Assembly (NCBI GenBank): GCA_016779985.1
Contig: JADHMP010000002.1
Location: forward strand, 186,001 to 250,000
DNA length: 64,000 nt
Direction of reading: 5' to 3'
Source of the DNA: JADHMP01 sp016779985
GTDB taxonomy: Bacteria > Bacteroidota > Bacteroidia > Flavobacteriales > Flavobacteriaceae
Shown here piece after piece: positions 1 through 7,911 of this stretch. A program made the translations under genes and the position numbers. The notes beneath the pieces were generated by a model. That model was not told the origin of the DNA. It saw nothing but the letters and a program-made list of their open reading frames with translations, and made no database searches. Every line of letters starts with the position of its first letter. The stretch's first letter is position 1.

Positions 1-245
1 GCAGTATACAATCCATTTTCAAGAGTTTCTCTTTCTTCAAAACCGGGCTCACCAAATGATACAGAAGGATCAAACCAAGAGCTTGAAACATGAAGATTTT
101 TGTAGTTAATTATTTTTGCACTATCATCATCAATATGATCTTCAAGGGCAACAATTTTCCCATTACTAATTAAAAAATCTTTGGTTTTGAAATGGAAGGG
201 GCTTTTAGTATCAATTAGGGTGGCGTTCTTTAGAAGAAACTTCAT
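1..245 (-). CDS. Dihydroorotase-like amidohydrolase, N-terminal part (runs off window start)
   Basis: Partial gene read on the minus strand from an ATG at 245 off the left edge; about 81 residues are visible. It opens with the beta-strand motif typical of composite amidohydrolases (LLKNATLID), continues with a second strand (FLISNGKIVAL), and reaches a segment ending in SFGEPGFEERETLENG. This matches what I remember of flavobacterial dihydroorotase (PyrC/AllB type), which closes the ring of carbamoyl-aspartate in pyrimidine synthesis. The metal-binding HxH found in active enzymes would normally follow the strand before NLHVS; here the segment reads SSWFDPS, so this could be a non-catalytic PyrC-like paralogue. 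It lies 76 bp downstream of the TIGR02757 gene, probably in the same transcript. Confidence 0.75.
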   Translation of the reverse strand, partial: MKFLLKNATLIDTKSPFHFKTKDFLISNGKIVALEDHIDDDSAKIINYKNLHVSSSWFDPSVSFGEPGFEERETLENGLYT

Positions 246-321
246 AAACTAGCATTTGTTAAAGCCTGATCAAAAATAAGAAACAATTTTAATAATACTA
301 CTAGAATTAAAAGCCTAAACA

Positions 322-1086
322 TTAAAAATGCTCATGCACACCAAGACCAAAAAGGGCGAAATCATATTTTACGGGATCAATAGGATCCATTTTTCTAAAC
401 ACTTCATCCAAGAGAAGCAAAGCCTTATGATCGTTTTGTTTTCGAGTGAAAAGGCCTAAAGCTCGAGCCACATTGCCTGTATGTACATCCAGCGGACAGG
501 ACAGTTGAGCAGGTTTTAACTTTGGCCACAAACCAAAATCTACTCCCTGATTTGATGGTCTAACCATCCAGCGTAAAAACATATTGATGCGTTTTGCAGC
601 TGAATTTTTTAAAGGATCAGCAACATGCTTTTCGGTACGTTTATTATGCGGTAAGCTAAAAAAAAGAGTTTTAAAATCGTGAATAGCTCGGTACAAATAA
701 AAGTCTTTATGATAAGCAGAGAAAAAGGGTTCTAATCCACCCTTTTTAGTATATATAAATTGAAGTGCTTGGAAAAAGAAACTCAAATCTTCGCCATTAA
801 ATGTTCTATGAACAAAACCGTCACATCTTTTTCGATCCTTTAGGGTATGTTGACAAATAAAATCAAAAGGCGCCTGATCCATAAGCGCCACTATTTTTGT
901 AGCGCTATTGATAATACTCACTCTATTTCCCCAGGCAATGGTGGCGGTCAAAAAACCAATTATCTCAATATCTTCTTTTTTTGAAAAACGATGTGGAATT
1001 TGAATGGGATCAGTGTCTAAGAAATTAGGATGCTCATAAAGTCGGGCTTTTTCGTCCAAAAATGCCTTTAGATCTGCTTTTTTCAT
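322..1086 (-). CDS. TIGR02757 (DUF2400) family protein
   Basis: A 254-aa soluble protein that I recognise as the TIGR02757/DUF2400 family, widespread in Bacteroidetes and of unknown biochemical role. Supporting segments are a central IGFLTATIAWGNR stretch near residue 43 and a C-terminal CPLDVHTGNVARALGL stretch near residue 197. The latter resembles helix-hairpin-helix DNA glycosylase-like folds, so a link to DNA repair is possible but unproven. There are no membrane segments or signal peptide. Its ATG overlaps the stop of the upstream ABC ATPase gene by 4 bp (1083-1086), a sign of translational coupling. The downstream neighbour is the dihydroorotase-like gene. Confidence 0.85.
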   Translation of the reverse strand: MKKADLKAFLDEKARLYEHPNFLDTDPIQIPHRFSKKEDIEIIGFLTATIAWGNRVSIINSATKIVALMDQAPFDFICQHTLKDRKRCDGFVHRTFNGEDLSFFFQALQFIYTKKGGLEPFFSAYHKDFYLYRAIHDFKTLFFSLPHNKRTEKHVADPLKNSAAKRINMFLRWMVRPSNQGVDFGLWPKLKPAQLSCPLDVHTGNVARALGLFTRKQNDHKALLLLDEVFRKMDPIDPVKYDFALFGLGVHEHF

Positions 1087-1754
1087 GCAGTGATCATTCC
1101 ATCACTTAAACGAATAATTCGATCTGCTTTAGCGGCTAGTCTATCGTTGTGGGTTACAATAACAAAACTACACTTTGTTTTACTTTTCAATTGAAAAAAT
1201 AACTCGTGTAATTGTTTAGCATTTTCAGAATCAAGGTTTCCACTTGGTTCATCAGCCAATACCAGCTGAGGCTCATTAATTAGGGCTCTAGCCACTGCTA
1301 CACGTTGTTGTTCGCCTCCCGAAAGAGCGTTTGGTCTGTGATGCATCCTGTGTGCTACGCCAAGTTCTGTGAGTAAATTTATTGCTTTACTCTTAGCTTT
1401 TTTTGAATCCATATTGGATATCCAAGTAGGTAAACAGACATTCTCTAATGCGCTAAACTCAGGCAAAAGTTCATGAAATTGAAAGACAAAGCCAAGCTGT
1501 TTATTCCTAAAAGTGGCCAACGCATCTTCTTTTAATTTTAAAACTTCTTTGTCAGCAATATGTAATCGTGTTTGAGCTCTTGGCTCTGGTCTGTCAAGGG
1601 TGCCCAATATTTGTAAAAGAGTTGTTTTACCTGCCCCTGAAGGGCCAACTATAGCAACAATTTCATTTTGATTTATGGTTAGATCAACCCCTTTTAGGAC
1701 TTCAATAGAGCCGTAATTTTTAAAGAGTTGCTTAGCTTCTACAATGACTTTCAT
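1083..1754 (-). CDS. ABC transporter ATP-binding protein, LolD-like
   Basis: A 223-aa stand-alone ABC ATPase. Walker A is GPSGAGKT at residues 37-44, the signature is LSGGEQQRV near 144, and Walker B is VLADEPSGNLD just after it. The PSGNLD form and the Q-loop context (GFVFQFHELLPEFSALENV) are typical of the LolD/MacB/FtsE subgroup that powers lipoprotein release or export through LolCE-type permeases. No permease lies next to it, so its partner must be encoded elsewhere. It is the first gene of a minus-strand run with the TIGR02757 gene and is divergent from msrA. Subfamily assignment is likely; the exact substrate is inferred. Confidence 0.85.
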   Translation of the reverse strand: MKVIVEAKQLFKNYGSIEVLKGVDLTINQNEIVAIVGPSGAGKTTLLQILGTLDRPEPRAQTRLHIADKEVLKLKEDALATFRNKQLGFVFQFHELLPEFSALENVCLPTWISNMDSKKAKSKAINLLTELGVAHRMHHRPNALSGGEQQRVAVARALINEPQLVLADEPSGNLDSENAKQLHELFFQLKSKTKCSFVIVTHNDRLAAKADRIIRLSDGMITA

Positions 1755-1865
1755 GACCTATCGAAATTACTTCTTTTTATTCATTAAACCATATTTGTAT
1801 TTACTCCTCTGTTATAAATTGATAAGTATTAATGAAAGCAATGAAATTTTGTTTATTTTTTTAAT

Positions 1866-1873
1866 TACATTTG
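1866..1873 (+). promoter_or_regulatory. Candidate -7 box (TAnnTTTG) for msrA-folE
   Basis: TACATTTG matches the Bacteroidetes -7 consensus exactly and ends 15 nt before the msrA ATG. I could not place a convincing -33 TTG at the usual 17-23 nt spacing, so the call rests on the -7 box alone. Confidence 0.4.
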
Positions 1874-1888
1874 TTAAACAAAGTTGCT

Positions 1889-2434
1889 ATGAGTTCAACA
1901 ATTTATTTTGGTGGTGGATGTTTTTGGTGTATTGAAGCTGTGTTTCAACGTATCAAAGGTGTTGAAAAGGTGGTGTCAGGATATACAGGAGGAGAGATTA
2001 AAAATCCTGCTTATCGTGAAGTATGTACCGGAAGAACGGGGCATGCTGAAGTGGTGGCCATTTCTTTTAATGCAGAAATAGTTCGATTGGTTGATTTATT
2101 ACTAATTTTCTTTAAAGTTCACGATCCAACCACACTAAACAAACAGGGTAATGATGTTGGCACTCAATATCGGTCTGCTATTTTTTATACTTCCGCTGAG
2201 CAAAAGCAAATCATTGAAACCGTGTTACAGCAAATAGAAACAGAAAAAGTCTTTTCTACCCCTATAGTAACTCAGGTAGCACCGTTTACAGTTTTTTATC
2301 CTGCTGAAAATGAACACAATAACTATTATAATACACACAAGGAGGAACCTTATTGCGCCATAACTATTTCTCCAAAAATTGAAACATTAGAACTTTATTT
2401 TAAAAATTATTTAGAGCACACAAACCATGAATGA
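1889..2434 (+). CDS. msrA: Peptide-methionine (S)-S-oxide reductase MsrA
   Basis: 181 aa. The N-terminal GGGCFWC motif carries the catalytic Cys11; it reduces the S-epimer of methionine sulfoxide in proteins and free Met using thioredoxin. The HDPTTLNKQGNDVGTQYRS segment in the middle is the family hallmark. I chose ATG 1889 over the in-frame TTG at 1871, because the TTG lies inside the putative -7 promoter box and MsrA proteins begin close to the GCFWC motif. The gene overlaps folE by 8 bp, so the two are cotranscribed. There is no MsrB domain fusion. Confidence 0.95.
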   Translation: MSSTIYFGGGCFWCIEAVFQRIKGVEKVVSGYTGGEIKNPAYREVCTGRTGHAEVVAISFNAEIVRLVDLLLIFFKVHDPTTLNKQGNDVGTQYRSAIFYTSAEQKQIIETVLQQIETEKVFSTPIVTQVAPFTVFYPAENEHNNYYNTHKEEPYCAITISPKIETLELYFKNYLEHTNHE

Positions 2435-3020
2435 AAATTTTAATATTGACACCTTTCCGTTAACAGAAGAACTTAAAAACAATTATAAAGATATTTTAGA
2501 ATTGCTTGGAGAAGACAAAAGTCGCAATGGTCTTTTGAAAACTCCTGAACGAGCAGCCAAAGCAATGAAATTTTTGACAGAGGGATATGAAAAAGATCCA
2601 AAGCAGATTTTACAAAGTGCTATGTTTGAAGAAACTTACAATGAAATGGTAATTGTTAAGGACATTGAATTATACTCTCTGTGTGAGCATCATATGTTAC
2701 CTTTTTTTGGAAAAGCTCACATTGCTTATATTCCCAACGGTCATATTGTTGGTCTTAGCAAACTACCTCGTGTAGTAGACGTATTTTCTCGCCGTCTTCA
2801 GGTTCAAGAAAGATTAACTGAGCAAATTTTAGATTGTATAAACAACACACTAAGGCCAGAGGGTGTTGCTGTAGTAATCGAAGCCTCTCATATGTGTATG
2901 ATGATGCGCGGGGTTCAGAAACAAAACTCGACTACAACTACTTCTGGATTTAGAGGATCTTTTAAAGAAACAGAAACACGCAATGAGTTTCTAAAGCTTA
3001 TCAGCAATAATTTAACCTAA
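2427..3020 (+). CDS. folE: GTP cyclohydrolase I
   Basis: 197 aa, normal length for type I GTP cyclohydrolase, which makes 7,8-dihydroneopterin triphosphate for folate/pterin synthesis. The zinc and active-site segments are intact: SLCEHHMLPFFG near residue 85, GLSKLPRVVDVFSRRLQVQERLT near 110, and SHMCMMMRGV near 150. The Cys of the CEHH segment and the Cys of SHMCMMMRG are the expected zinc ligands. It overlaps msrA at its 5' end. At its 3' end its TAA interlocks with the stop of the convergent DUF6787 gene (CTAA, 3017-3020). Confidence 0.96.
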   Translation: MNENFNIDTFPLTEELKNNYKDILELLGEDKSRNGLLKTPERAAKAMKFLTEGYEKDPKQILQSAMFEETYNEMVIVKDIELYSLCEHHMLPFFGKAHIAYIPNGHIVGLSKLPRVVDVFSRRLQVQERLTEQILDCINNTLRPEGVAVVIEASHMCMMMRGVQKQNSTTTTSGFRGSFKETETRNEFLKLISNNLT

Positions 3021-3358
3021 GCGTCTTTTTCTTTTTCTATAAAGAATTTCTTAAAGCCCATACGGCGAAGTATTTTTTTTTCGAATTCCCAAAAAAAACG
3101 AAATTGAAAAAAAAGTGCTCCTATCAATACTAGCAATAATTGATAAAGAGGAAAAATAATTAAGAGTCTTAAAAACCAATAAATACCATTACCCATTGTG
3201 AGGGAAGAAAAGGTTTTTTGTTGAATATTAAGGATGTGTAACAAGGGTTCTCCTAGTTTCACACTAAGAGATCCGGTGATGCCGAAGACAATAAAGATGA
3301 CTACAAGTTGAAAATTTGAAGTTATTTTCCACTTTTCTTTTAATTTCTTCAGCGCCAA
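3017..3358 (-). CDS. DUF6787-like small membrane protein
   Basis: 113 aa with two clear hydrophobic helices, roughly residues 17-37 and 64-87, flanked by basic termini. This pattern and the conserved W-E-F-E-K-K-I-L-R-R region near the C-terminus match a small Bacteroidetes family (DUF6787) commonly found directly after serA. The function is unknown. It starts 10 bp after serA and is probably the last gene of a serC-serA operon. No enzymatic motif is visible. Confidence 0.7.
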   Translation of the reverse strand: MALKKLKEKWKITSNFQLVVIFIVFGITGSLSVKLGEPLLHILNIQQKTFSSLTMGNGIYWFLRLLIIFPLYQLLLVLIGALFFQFRFFWEFEKKILRRMGFKKFFIEKEKDA

Positions 3359-3368
3359 CGTTGTTTTT

Positions 3369-4319
3369 TTATTTTAATAGACTAATGATTTGAGCTGCTA
3401 GCTCTTCTCCAATACGATCTTGAGCTTCTACCGTTGCAGCCCCAATATGTGGTGTTAAGGAAATTTTTGAATGCATAAGGAGTTTAACCTCTGGCTTGGG
3501 TTCGTTTTCAAAGGTATCTAGTGCAGCAAAAGCCAAATGGCCATCGTCTAATGCTTTGACTAGAGCAACTTCGTCAACTACGCCACCTCTAGCTGCATTA
3601 ACTAATCCAGCACCTTTCTTCATTTTGTTTAGTGCTTTTTCATCAATAACATATTCTTTTTGTGCAGGGACATGCAAACTTATAAAGTCAGCCGATTCTA
3701 AAACACTATCCATAGTTTGAGTATTTATTTCGACATCAATGCTTTCTCCATTGAAAAATGAAACGGGAACTTTAGCGCCCTCAGAGTAGGGGTCAGCTGC
3801 AATAACCTTCATACCAACACCAAGTCCGATTTTTGCTACCTCTTGGCCAATTCTACCAAACCCAATTATTCCGAGGGTTTTTCCTCGCAATTCAATGCCT
3901 TTGGCATACGCTTTTTTAAGACTTCCAAAGTTAGCTTCTCCTTCTAAGGGCATATTTCTGTTGGAATCATACAGAAAACGGACACCCCCGTATAAATGAG
4001 CAAAAACAAGTTCAGCCACAGAAGCAGAGGAAGCAGCGGGAGTGTTAATAACATGTACTCCTTTTTCTCTAGCATAGGCTACATCAATATTGTCCATACC
4101 GACACCTCCACGACCAATTAGTTTTAACCCAGGGCAAGCGTCTACTAGGTCCTTGCGTGCAGTAGTTGCGCTCCGCACAAGCAAGGCTTTAATGTCATTT
4201 TCATTTATATAAGAAATCAATTGCTCTTGGGCCACCTTGACTGTTATCACTTCATAATTTGCGGCTTCTAGTGCTTTTACACCAGCAGAGGAAATTCCAT
4301 CATTGGCTAAAATTTTCAT
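3369..4319 (-). CDS. serA: D-3-phosphoglycerate dehydrogenase (short form)
   Basis: 316 aa. It oxidises 3-phosphoglycerate to 3-phosphohydroxypyruvate, the first step of serine synthesis. The substrate region RGGVGMDNIDV is near residue 73, the Rossmann nucleotide motif GFGRIGQEVAKIG near 152, a catalytic Arg in NAARGGVVDE near 240, and the catalytic His in LTPHIGAAT near 290. The protein ends right after the catalytic core, so it lacks the ACT/ASB regulatory domain and is unlikely to be feedback-inhibited by serine in the E. coli manner. It lies 12 bp downstream of serC, which supports the phosphoglycerate assignment over other 2-hydroxyacid dehydrogenases. Confidence 0.9.
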   Translation of the reverse strand: MKILANDGISSAGVKALEAANYEVITVKVAQEQLISYINENDIKALLVRSATTARKDLVDACPGLKLIGRGGVGMDNIDVAYAREKGVHVINTPAASSASVAELVFAHLYGGVRFLYDSNRNMPLEGEANFGSLKKAYAKGIELRGKTLGIIGFGRIGQEVAKIGLGVGMKVIAADPYSEGAKVPVSFFNGESIDVEINTQTMDSVLESADFISLHVPAQKEYVIDEKALNKMKKGAGLVNAARGGVVDEVALVKALDDGHLAFAALDTFENEPKPEVKLLMHSKISLTPHIGAATVEAQDRIGEELAAQIISLLK

Positions 4320-4331
4320 AGCGTTTTATTT

Positions 4332-5396
4332 TTATGCGTTATTTTCAAATGTTTGCATACAATCAATTAAGAGTTCTATGCTGTCCAATGGAAGGGCGTT
4401 GTATATTGAAGCTCGATAGCCACCCACAGATCGATGCCCTTTGAGACCACTTATACCAGCCGATTGCCATAACGAATCGAATGCTCCACCTTCTTCTTCA
4501 TTGATTAAATTAAAAGTAGCGTTCATTTCGCTCCTATCTTCAATTGCAGCGAAACCTTTAAATTTAGAATTTCTATCAATTTCGTTGTAAATCATATTAG
4601 CTTTAAAAGCGTTTTTATCTCCTACAGCAATCAATCCTCCCTGTGCTTTAATCCATCTCATATTAAGCATGGTTGCATATACTGCAAACACTGGAGGAGT
4701 ATTAAACATACTATCCTTTTCAGCATGAATTTTATAATTCAGCATTGAGGGTATTTGACGCGAAACAGCATCAAAAAGAGTTTCTTTAATTAAAACTAAA
4801 GTAGTTCCAGCAGGACCCAAGTTTTTTTGGGCACCAGCATAAACTAAACTGAATTTTGAATAGTCAAGGGTTCGAGAAAATATATCCGAACTCATATCGG
4901 CAACTAAAGGCACAGAGGTTTCGGGTAGAGATTTAAATTGTGTTCCAAAAATGGTATTATTGGTAGTAATATGCACATAATCTAAATTATCCTCAATCGC
5001 CACATCCTTGGGGATATACTTAAAGTTCTGGTCTTTAGAAGAAGCCAATTCAATAACTTCACCTAAAAGTTTAGCTTCTTTAATGGCCTTAACAGACCAT
5101 GTGCCAGTATTGATGTAGCCGGCTTTATTTTCTAACAAATTATAGGCTGTCATAAGAAATTGCATACTTGCCCCTCCCTGAAGAAAAAGCGCTTTATAGC
5201 CCTTGCCTTCAAGACCAGAAAGTTCTAAAGCCAATTGGCAGGCTTCATCCATGATAGCGATAAATTCCTTACTACGATGGGATATTTCTATTAAAGAAAG
5301 ACCAATGCCATCTAAATCAGCAACCGCTGAAGAGGCTTGGTTTAGGACTTCTGGCGCCAAAAGAGCAGGTCCCGCACTAAAATTATGTTTTTTCAT
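4332..5396 (-). CDS. serC: 3-phosphoserine/phosphohydroxythreonine aminotransferase
   Basis: 354 aa, class V PLP aminotransferase. The N-terminus HNFSAGPALL is diagnostic of SerC, and the PLP lysine sits in AGAQKNLGPAG near residue 193. It converts phosphohydroxypyruvate to phosphoserine and also serves pyridoxal phosphate synthesis. It is the first gene of a minus-strand serC-serA-DUF6787 group. The 176-bp upstream gap contains a near-match to the -7 box (CATATTTG on the minus strand, 5481-5488). Confidence 0.95.
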   Translation of the reverse strand: MKKHNFSAGPALLAPEVLNQASSAVADLDGIGLSLIEISHRSKEFIAIMDEACQLALELSGLEGKGYKALFLQGGASMQFLMTAYNLLENKAGYINTGTWSVKAIKEAKLLGEVIELASSKDQNFKYIPKDVAIEDNLDYVHITTNNTIFGTQFKSLPETSVPLVADMSSDIFSRTLDYSKFSLVYAGAQKNLGPAGTTLVLIKETLFDAVSRQIPSMLNYKIHAEKDSMFNTPPVFAVYATMLNMRWIKAQGGLIAVGDKNAFKANMIYNEIDRNSKFKGFAAIEDRSEMNATFNLINEEEGGAFDSLWQSAGISGLKGHRSVGGYRASIYNALPLDSIELLIDCMQTFENNA

Positions 5397-5572
5397 TTTT
5401 TAAATAAAATAGAAGTTAAACTGTATAGCGATCAGTTTGATTTTGCTTAGTGGATAGAATGATAACAATTTTTATAAATGCAAATATGATAATTCAACAC
5501 ACAAAATCCTCGTGAAAATTCTCTTTTTTTTCTTTTTTTTTTAAACACTATTAGTAATAGCAAGAGGGCTTT

Positions 5573-6586
5573 TTAAAGTGAAAGTAAAAACGCTAAGGTA
5601 TCTACTTGATCTGCATATTCCCAAAGATTTGGAGTTTGAGAGGAGCCAAAAGGGGTATGGTTTTTACCCACAATACATTGTATTGCATCAGTATGATTTC
5701 TCAAATATTGGTTGAGTTCATCAGTATTGTCATAATAATCATAAAAGGCAGAAGCTATTGGTGCAGCCATAGCGGTATCTTGTTTGAGCATGAAAAAACC
5801 ATTTTCCAAAAAATCAAAGTCACTCATTAAAAACACTGCTTTATTATAATCATAATTATTAGCATATTTTGCATTTTCAATCACTGATGCCCATGGATAA
5901 AGTCCTCCAAAAATCAAATTGAAATCAAAATTGTGCGGCACTAAAAGTTTTGAAACATTACGGCAACCCATTCCAAAGTACAAAAGCATGTCTTTTCCTA
6001 ATTGCTCAAAATCATGTTTGCTTTCTTCTCCCGTAAGCACAGCAAGTCCATTTCTGTTTTTCCTAACAATAGAAGGGATTTTCGAAAAATAATATTCAAA
6101 GTATCTTGCGGAATTGTTAGATCCAGTTGCAATTACAGCATCAATATTTTTGAGAGGCTTGTCAATAAATTCAAAGCATTTTTTTTTGCCAAATAGTTCC
6201 AATTGTTTTGCAATGAAGGGGAGTAAGATGTTGTCTTTAGAAGATGCTTTTATCTGTGCATTGTGACCACTGGCCCACACGCAGAGCAAATCATGAAAAC
6301 CTACTAATGGGATGTTGCCTGCTAATACCAATCCAATTGTTTTTAGTTTTTGGGGTTCATTTAGCGCATACCCAGCCAACCATTGGTCAATATTGTCCAT
6401 ACTTAATACCTCACCCCAAGCTCTAAGCGCAGTTTTTAGATTTTCAGCTGTAAACCATCCATTGGCGGCTTGAGCTCTTTTTAATACATCATCTAGTTCT
6501 TCATATCCCTTTTTGTGTGGGCTATATTCAACTAAATAACATCCTAGTGTAAACAATGATTTTTTGCGTTCGGATTCTATAAGCAT
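5573..6586 (-). CDS. Acyl-CoA reductase-like protein (LuxC family)
   Basis: 337 aa, soluble. It resembles Bacteroidetes acyl-CoA reductases of the LuxC/aldehyde dehydrogenase superfamily. The segments LVLAGNIPLVGFHDLLCV (near residue 86), IATGSNNSARYFEYYF (near 155) and a Cys within GMGCRNVSKL (near 207) fit, the Cys being the likely acyl-thioester nucleophile. The expected reaction is reduction of a fatty acyl-CoA to an aldehyde; the in vivo substrate is unknown. It is divergent from a ferredoxin gene 59 bp away, an arrangement I recall as common in this phylum. Confidence 0.8.
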   Translation of the reverse strand: MLIESERKKSLFTLGCYLVEYSPHKKGYEELDDVLKRAQAANGWFTAENLKTALRAWGEVLSMDNIDQWLAGYALNEPQKLKTIGLVLAGNIPLVGFHDLLCVWASGHNAQIKASSKDNILLPFIAKQLELFGKKKCFEFIDKPLKNIDAVIATGSNNSARYFEYYFSKIPSIVRKNRNGLAVLTGEESKHDFEQLGKDMLLYFGMGCRNVSKLLVPHNFDFNLIFGGLYPWASVIENAKYANNYDYNKAVFLMSDFDFLENGFFMLKQDTAMAAPIASAFYDYYDNTDELNQYLRNHTDAIQCIVGKNHTPFGSSQTPNLWEYADQVDTLAFLLSL

Positions 6587-6645
6587 TCTTTTGCCAATCG
6601 CTAATTAGGTTATACATTTGCTCAAAATTAATCAAGTTAGTTGTT

Positions 6646-6999
6646 ATGGCGATCATAATTACCGATGAATGTATCAATTGTGGCGCATGCGAACCTGAAT
6701 GTCCCAATACTGCCATTTATGAAGGGGCTGAGGATTGGCGCTACAAAGATGGAACACAACTTAAAGGGGATGTGGTGCTCCCCGACGGTAAAGCAGTGAA
6801 TGCTGACAACTTTCAAGAGCCTGTTTCTGATGAAATTTATTTTATCGTACCAGACAAATGTACAGAGTGCAAAGGTTTTCATGAGGAGCCACAATGTGCT
6901 GCCGTGTGCCCAGTTGATTGCTGTGTGCCAGATGAAAACCACATAGAAACAGAAGAAACCCTTTTAGGAAAACAACGTTTTATGCATGGAGAAGATTAA
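6646..6999 (+). CDS. 4Fe-4S dicluster ferredoxin
   Basis: 117 aa with two cysteine clusters: CINCGACEPECP near residue 11, and CTECKGFHEEPQCAAVCP near 75. The wide spacing inside the second cluster (C-x2-C-x8-C-x3-C) is that of the Alvin/YfhL-type 2x[4Fe-4S] ferredoxins. It acts as a small electron carrier; its partners are not evident from context. It is divergent from the acyl-CoA reductase. Its last 20 bp overlap the end of the convergent ChbG-like gene (6980-6999). Confidence 0.92.
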   Translation: MAIIITDECINCGACEPECPNTAIYEGAEDWRYKDGTQLKGDVVLPDGKAVNADNFQEPVSDEIYFIVPDKCTECKGFHEEPQCAAVCPVDCCVPDENHIETEETLLGKQRFMHGED

Positions 7000-7819
7000 G
7001 TGCCATAACCTCTTTCCAACCCACTAATTCAATTTCCAAATCCTTAATTTTCTGTTGAGTGCTTTTACTTAAAAAATAAATAGCGTCCTCAGCTCGCCAA
7101 GCTGCGCCAAAGTTTGGATGATCATGTGTAATACATTTCATTGATGCACTGGGATAGGCAGGGTGAATCAAAATTTGAGATAATCCAACGGGTAAATTAT
7201 CAATTACTTTATCGTAGAAGGCTGTTAATGATTCATTTTTAAAATGCTCAAAATGCGCAATGTATATATTCTTCCATTCCGGTTGATTGAAACTGATTTT
7301 TTCACTATTTCCCCCTGCATATTCTACAAGTGTTGAGCTGCAAAGAATAGGCAGCTTATAGTCTTTTCCGAGCTTTATATACACCTCCATTAAATCTTGG
7401 CGCAACCCTAACGTATACATATGCGAATCGAGGTGGGAGGGTTTTAATCCTAAATTTAGCGCATGGTCAATTTGACTTTTTAATTCTATATAAACTTCTT
7501 CAGCTTTTACAATAGTTTCAAAGGGTTTTCTCGACGAATGAAAATATTCTTTATCAGTGATTAAGCTTGGAATTTTATGTAAAGGGCTAAGTGGTCGAAA
7601 AGGATAGTGTTTCCATTCACCTGTTAGGGTGAGATGAATTCCATAATCCAATGCAGGATAATCTAAACAAAATTTAGCCATTTCAAAAAACCAAGGTGTG
7701 GGAACCATCAAACTGCAGGAAGAAATGGAGCCCCTCAACATACCTTCTTGAATTGCGCGATTATGAGATAATGCTAAGCCTGCATCGTCAGCGTGGATAA
7801 TTAAATAACGTTTTTTCAT
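6980..7819 (-). CDS. ChbG/HpnK (YdjC) family deacetylase
   Basis: 279 aa. The N-terminal HADDAGL motif (residues 9-15), GIHLTLTGEW near 80, and HLDSHMYTLG near 129 are the metal-binding landmarks of the YdjC/ChbG carbohydrate deacetylase family. Members remove acetyl groups from N-acetylated sugars or hopanoid head groups. No signal peptide is obvious, so it is probably cytoplasmic. The substrate cannot be deduced; no chitobiose genes are nearby. Confidence 0.88.
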   Translation of the reverse strand: MKKRYLIIHADDAGLALSHNRAIQEGMLRGSISSCSLMVPTPWFFEMAKFCLDYPALDYGIHLTLTGEWKHYPFRPLSPLHKIPSLITDKEYFHSSRKPFETIVKAEEVYIELKSQIDHALNLGLKPSHLDSHMYTLGLRQDLMEVYIKLGKDYKLPILCSSTLVEYAGGNSEKISFNQPEWKNIYIAHFEHFKNESLTAFYDKVIDNLPVGLSQILIHPAYPSASMKCITHDHPNFGAAWRAEDAIYFLSKSTQQKIKDLEIELVGWKEVMALNLLHA

Positions 7820-7889
7820 CTTTAAAGTAGGTTTATTATAATTTGATTAATCAATGTAATAAATCAAATTATTTTGTCAAAAGAAAATG

Positions 7890-7897
7890 TATTTTTG
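7890..7897 (+). promoter_or_regulatory. Candidate -7 box (TAnnTTTG) for ychF
   Basis: TATTTTTG, an exact match to the Bacteroidetes -7 consensus, ends 14 nt before the ychF ATG. Its presence also argues against the longer in-frame reading from 7843, which would place the box inside the gene. Confidence 0.4.
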
Positions 7898-7911
7898 GAC
7901 AAAATTTTTCA

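Noticed and set aside
5525..5560. Terminator-like element in the serC-acyl-CoA reductase gap
   Set aside because: The apparent palindrome CTATTACTAATAG has no room for a loop, and the poly-T/poly-A run is not preceded by a real stem.
6637..6942. Minus-strand open frame opposite the ferredoxin gene
   Set aside because: It is a shadow of the Cys-rich ferredoxin, which has both intact Fe-S clusters.
7843..7911. In-frame N-terminal extension of ychF
   Set aside because: It lacks similarity to YchF, contains the probable promoter box, and the ATG at 7912 gives the exact family start.
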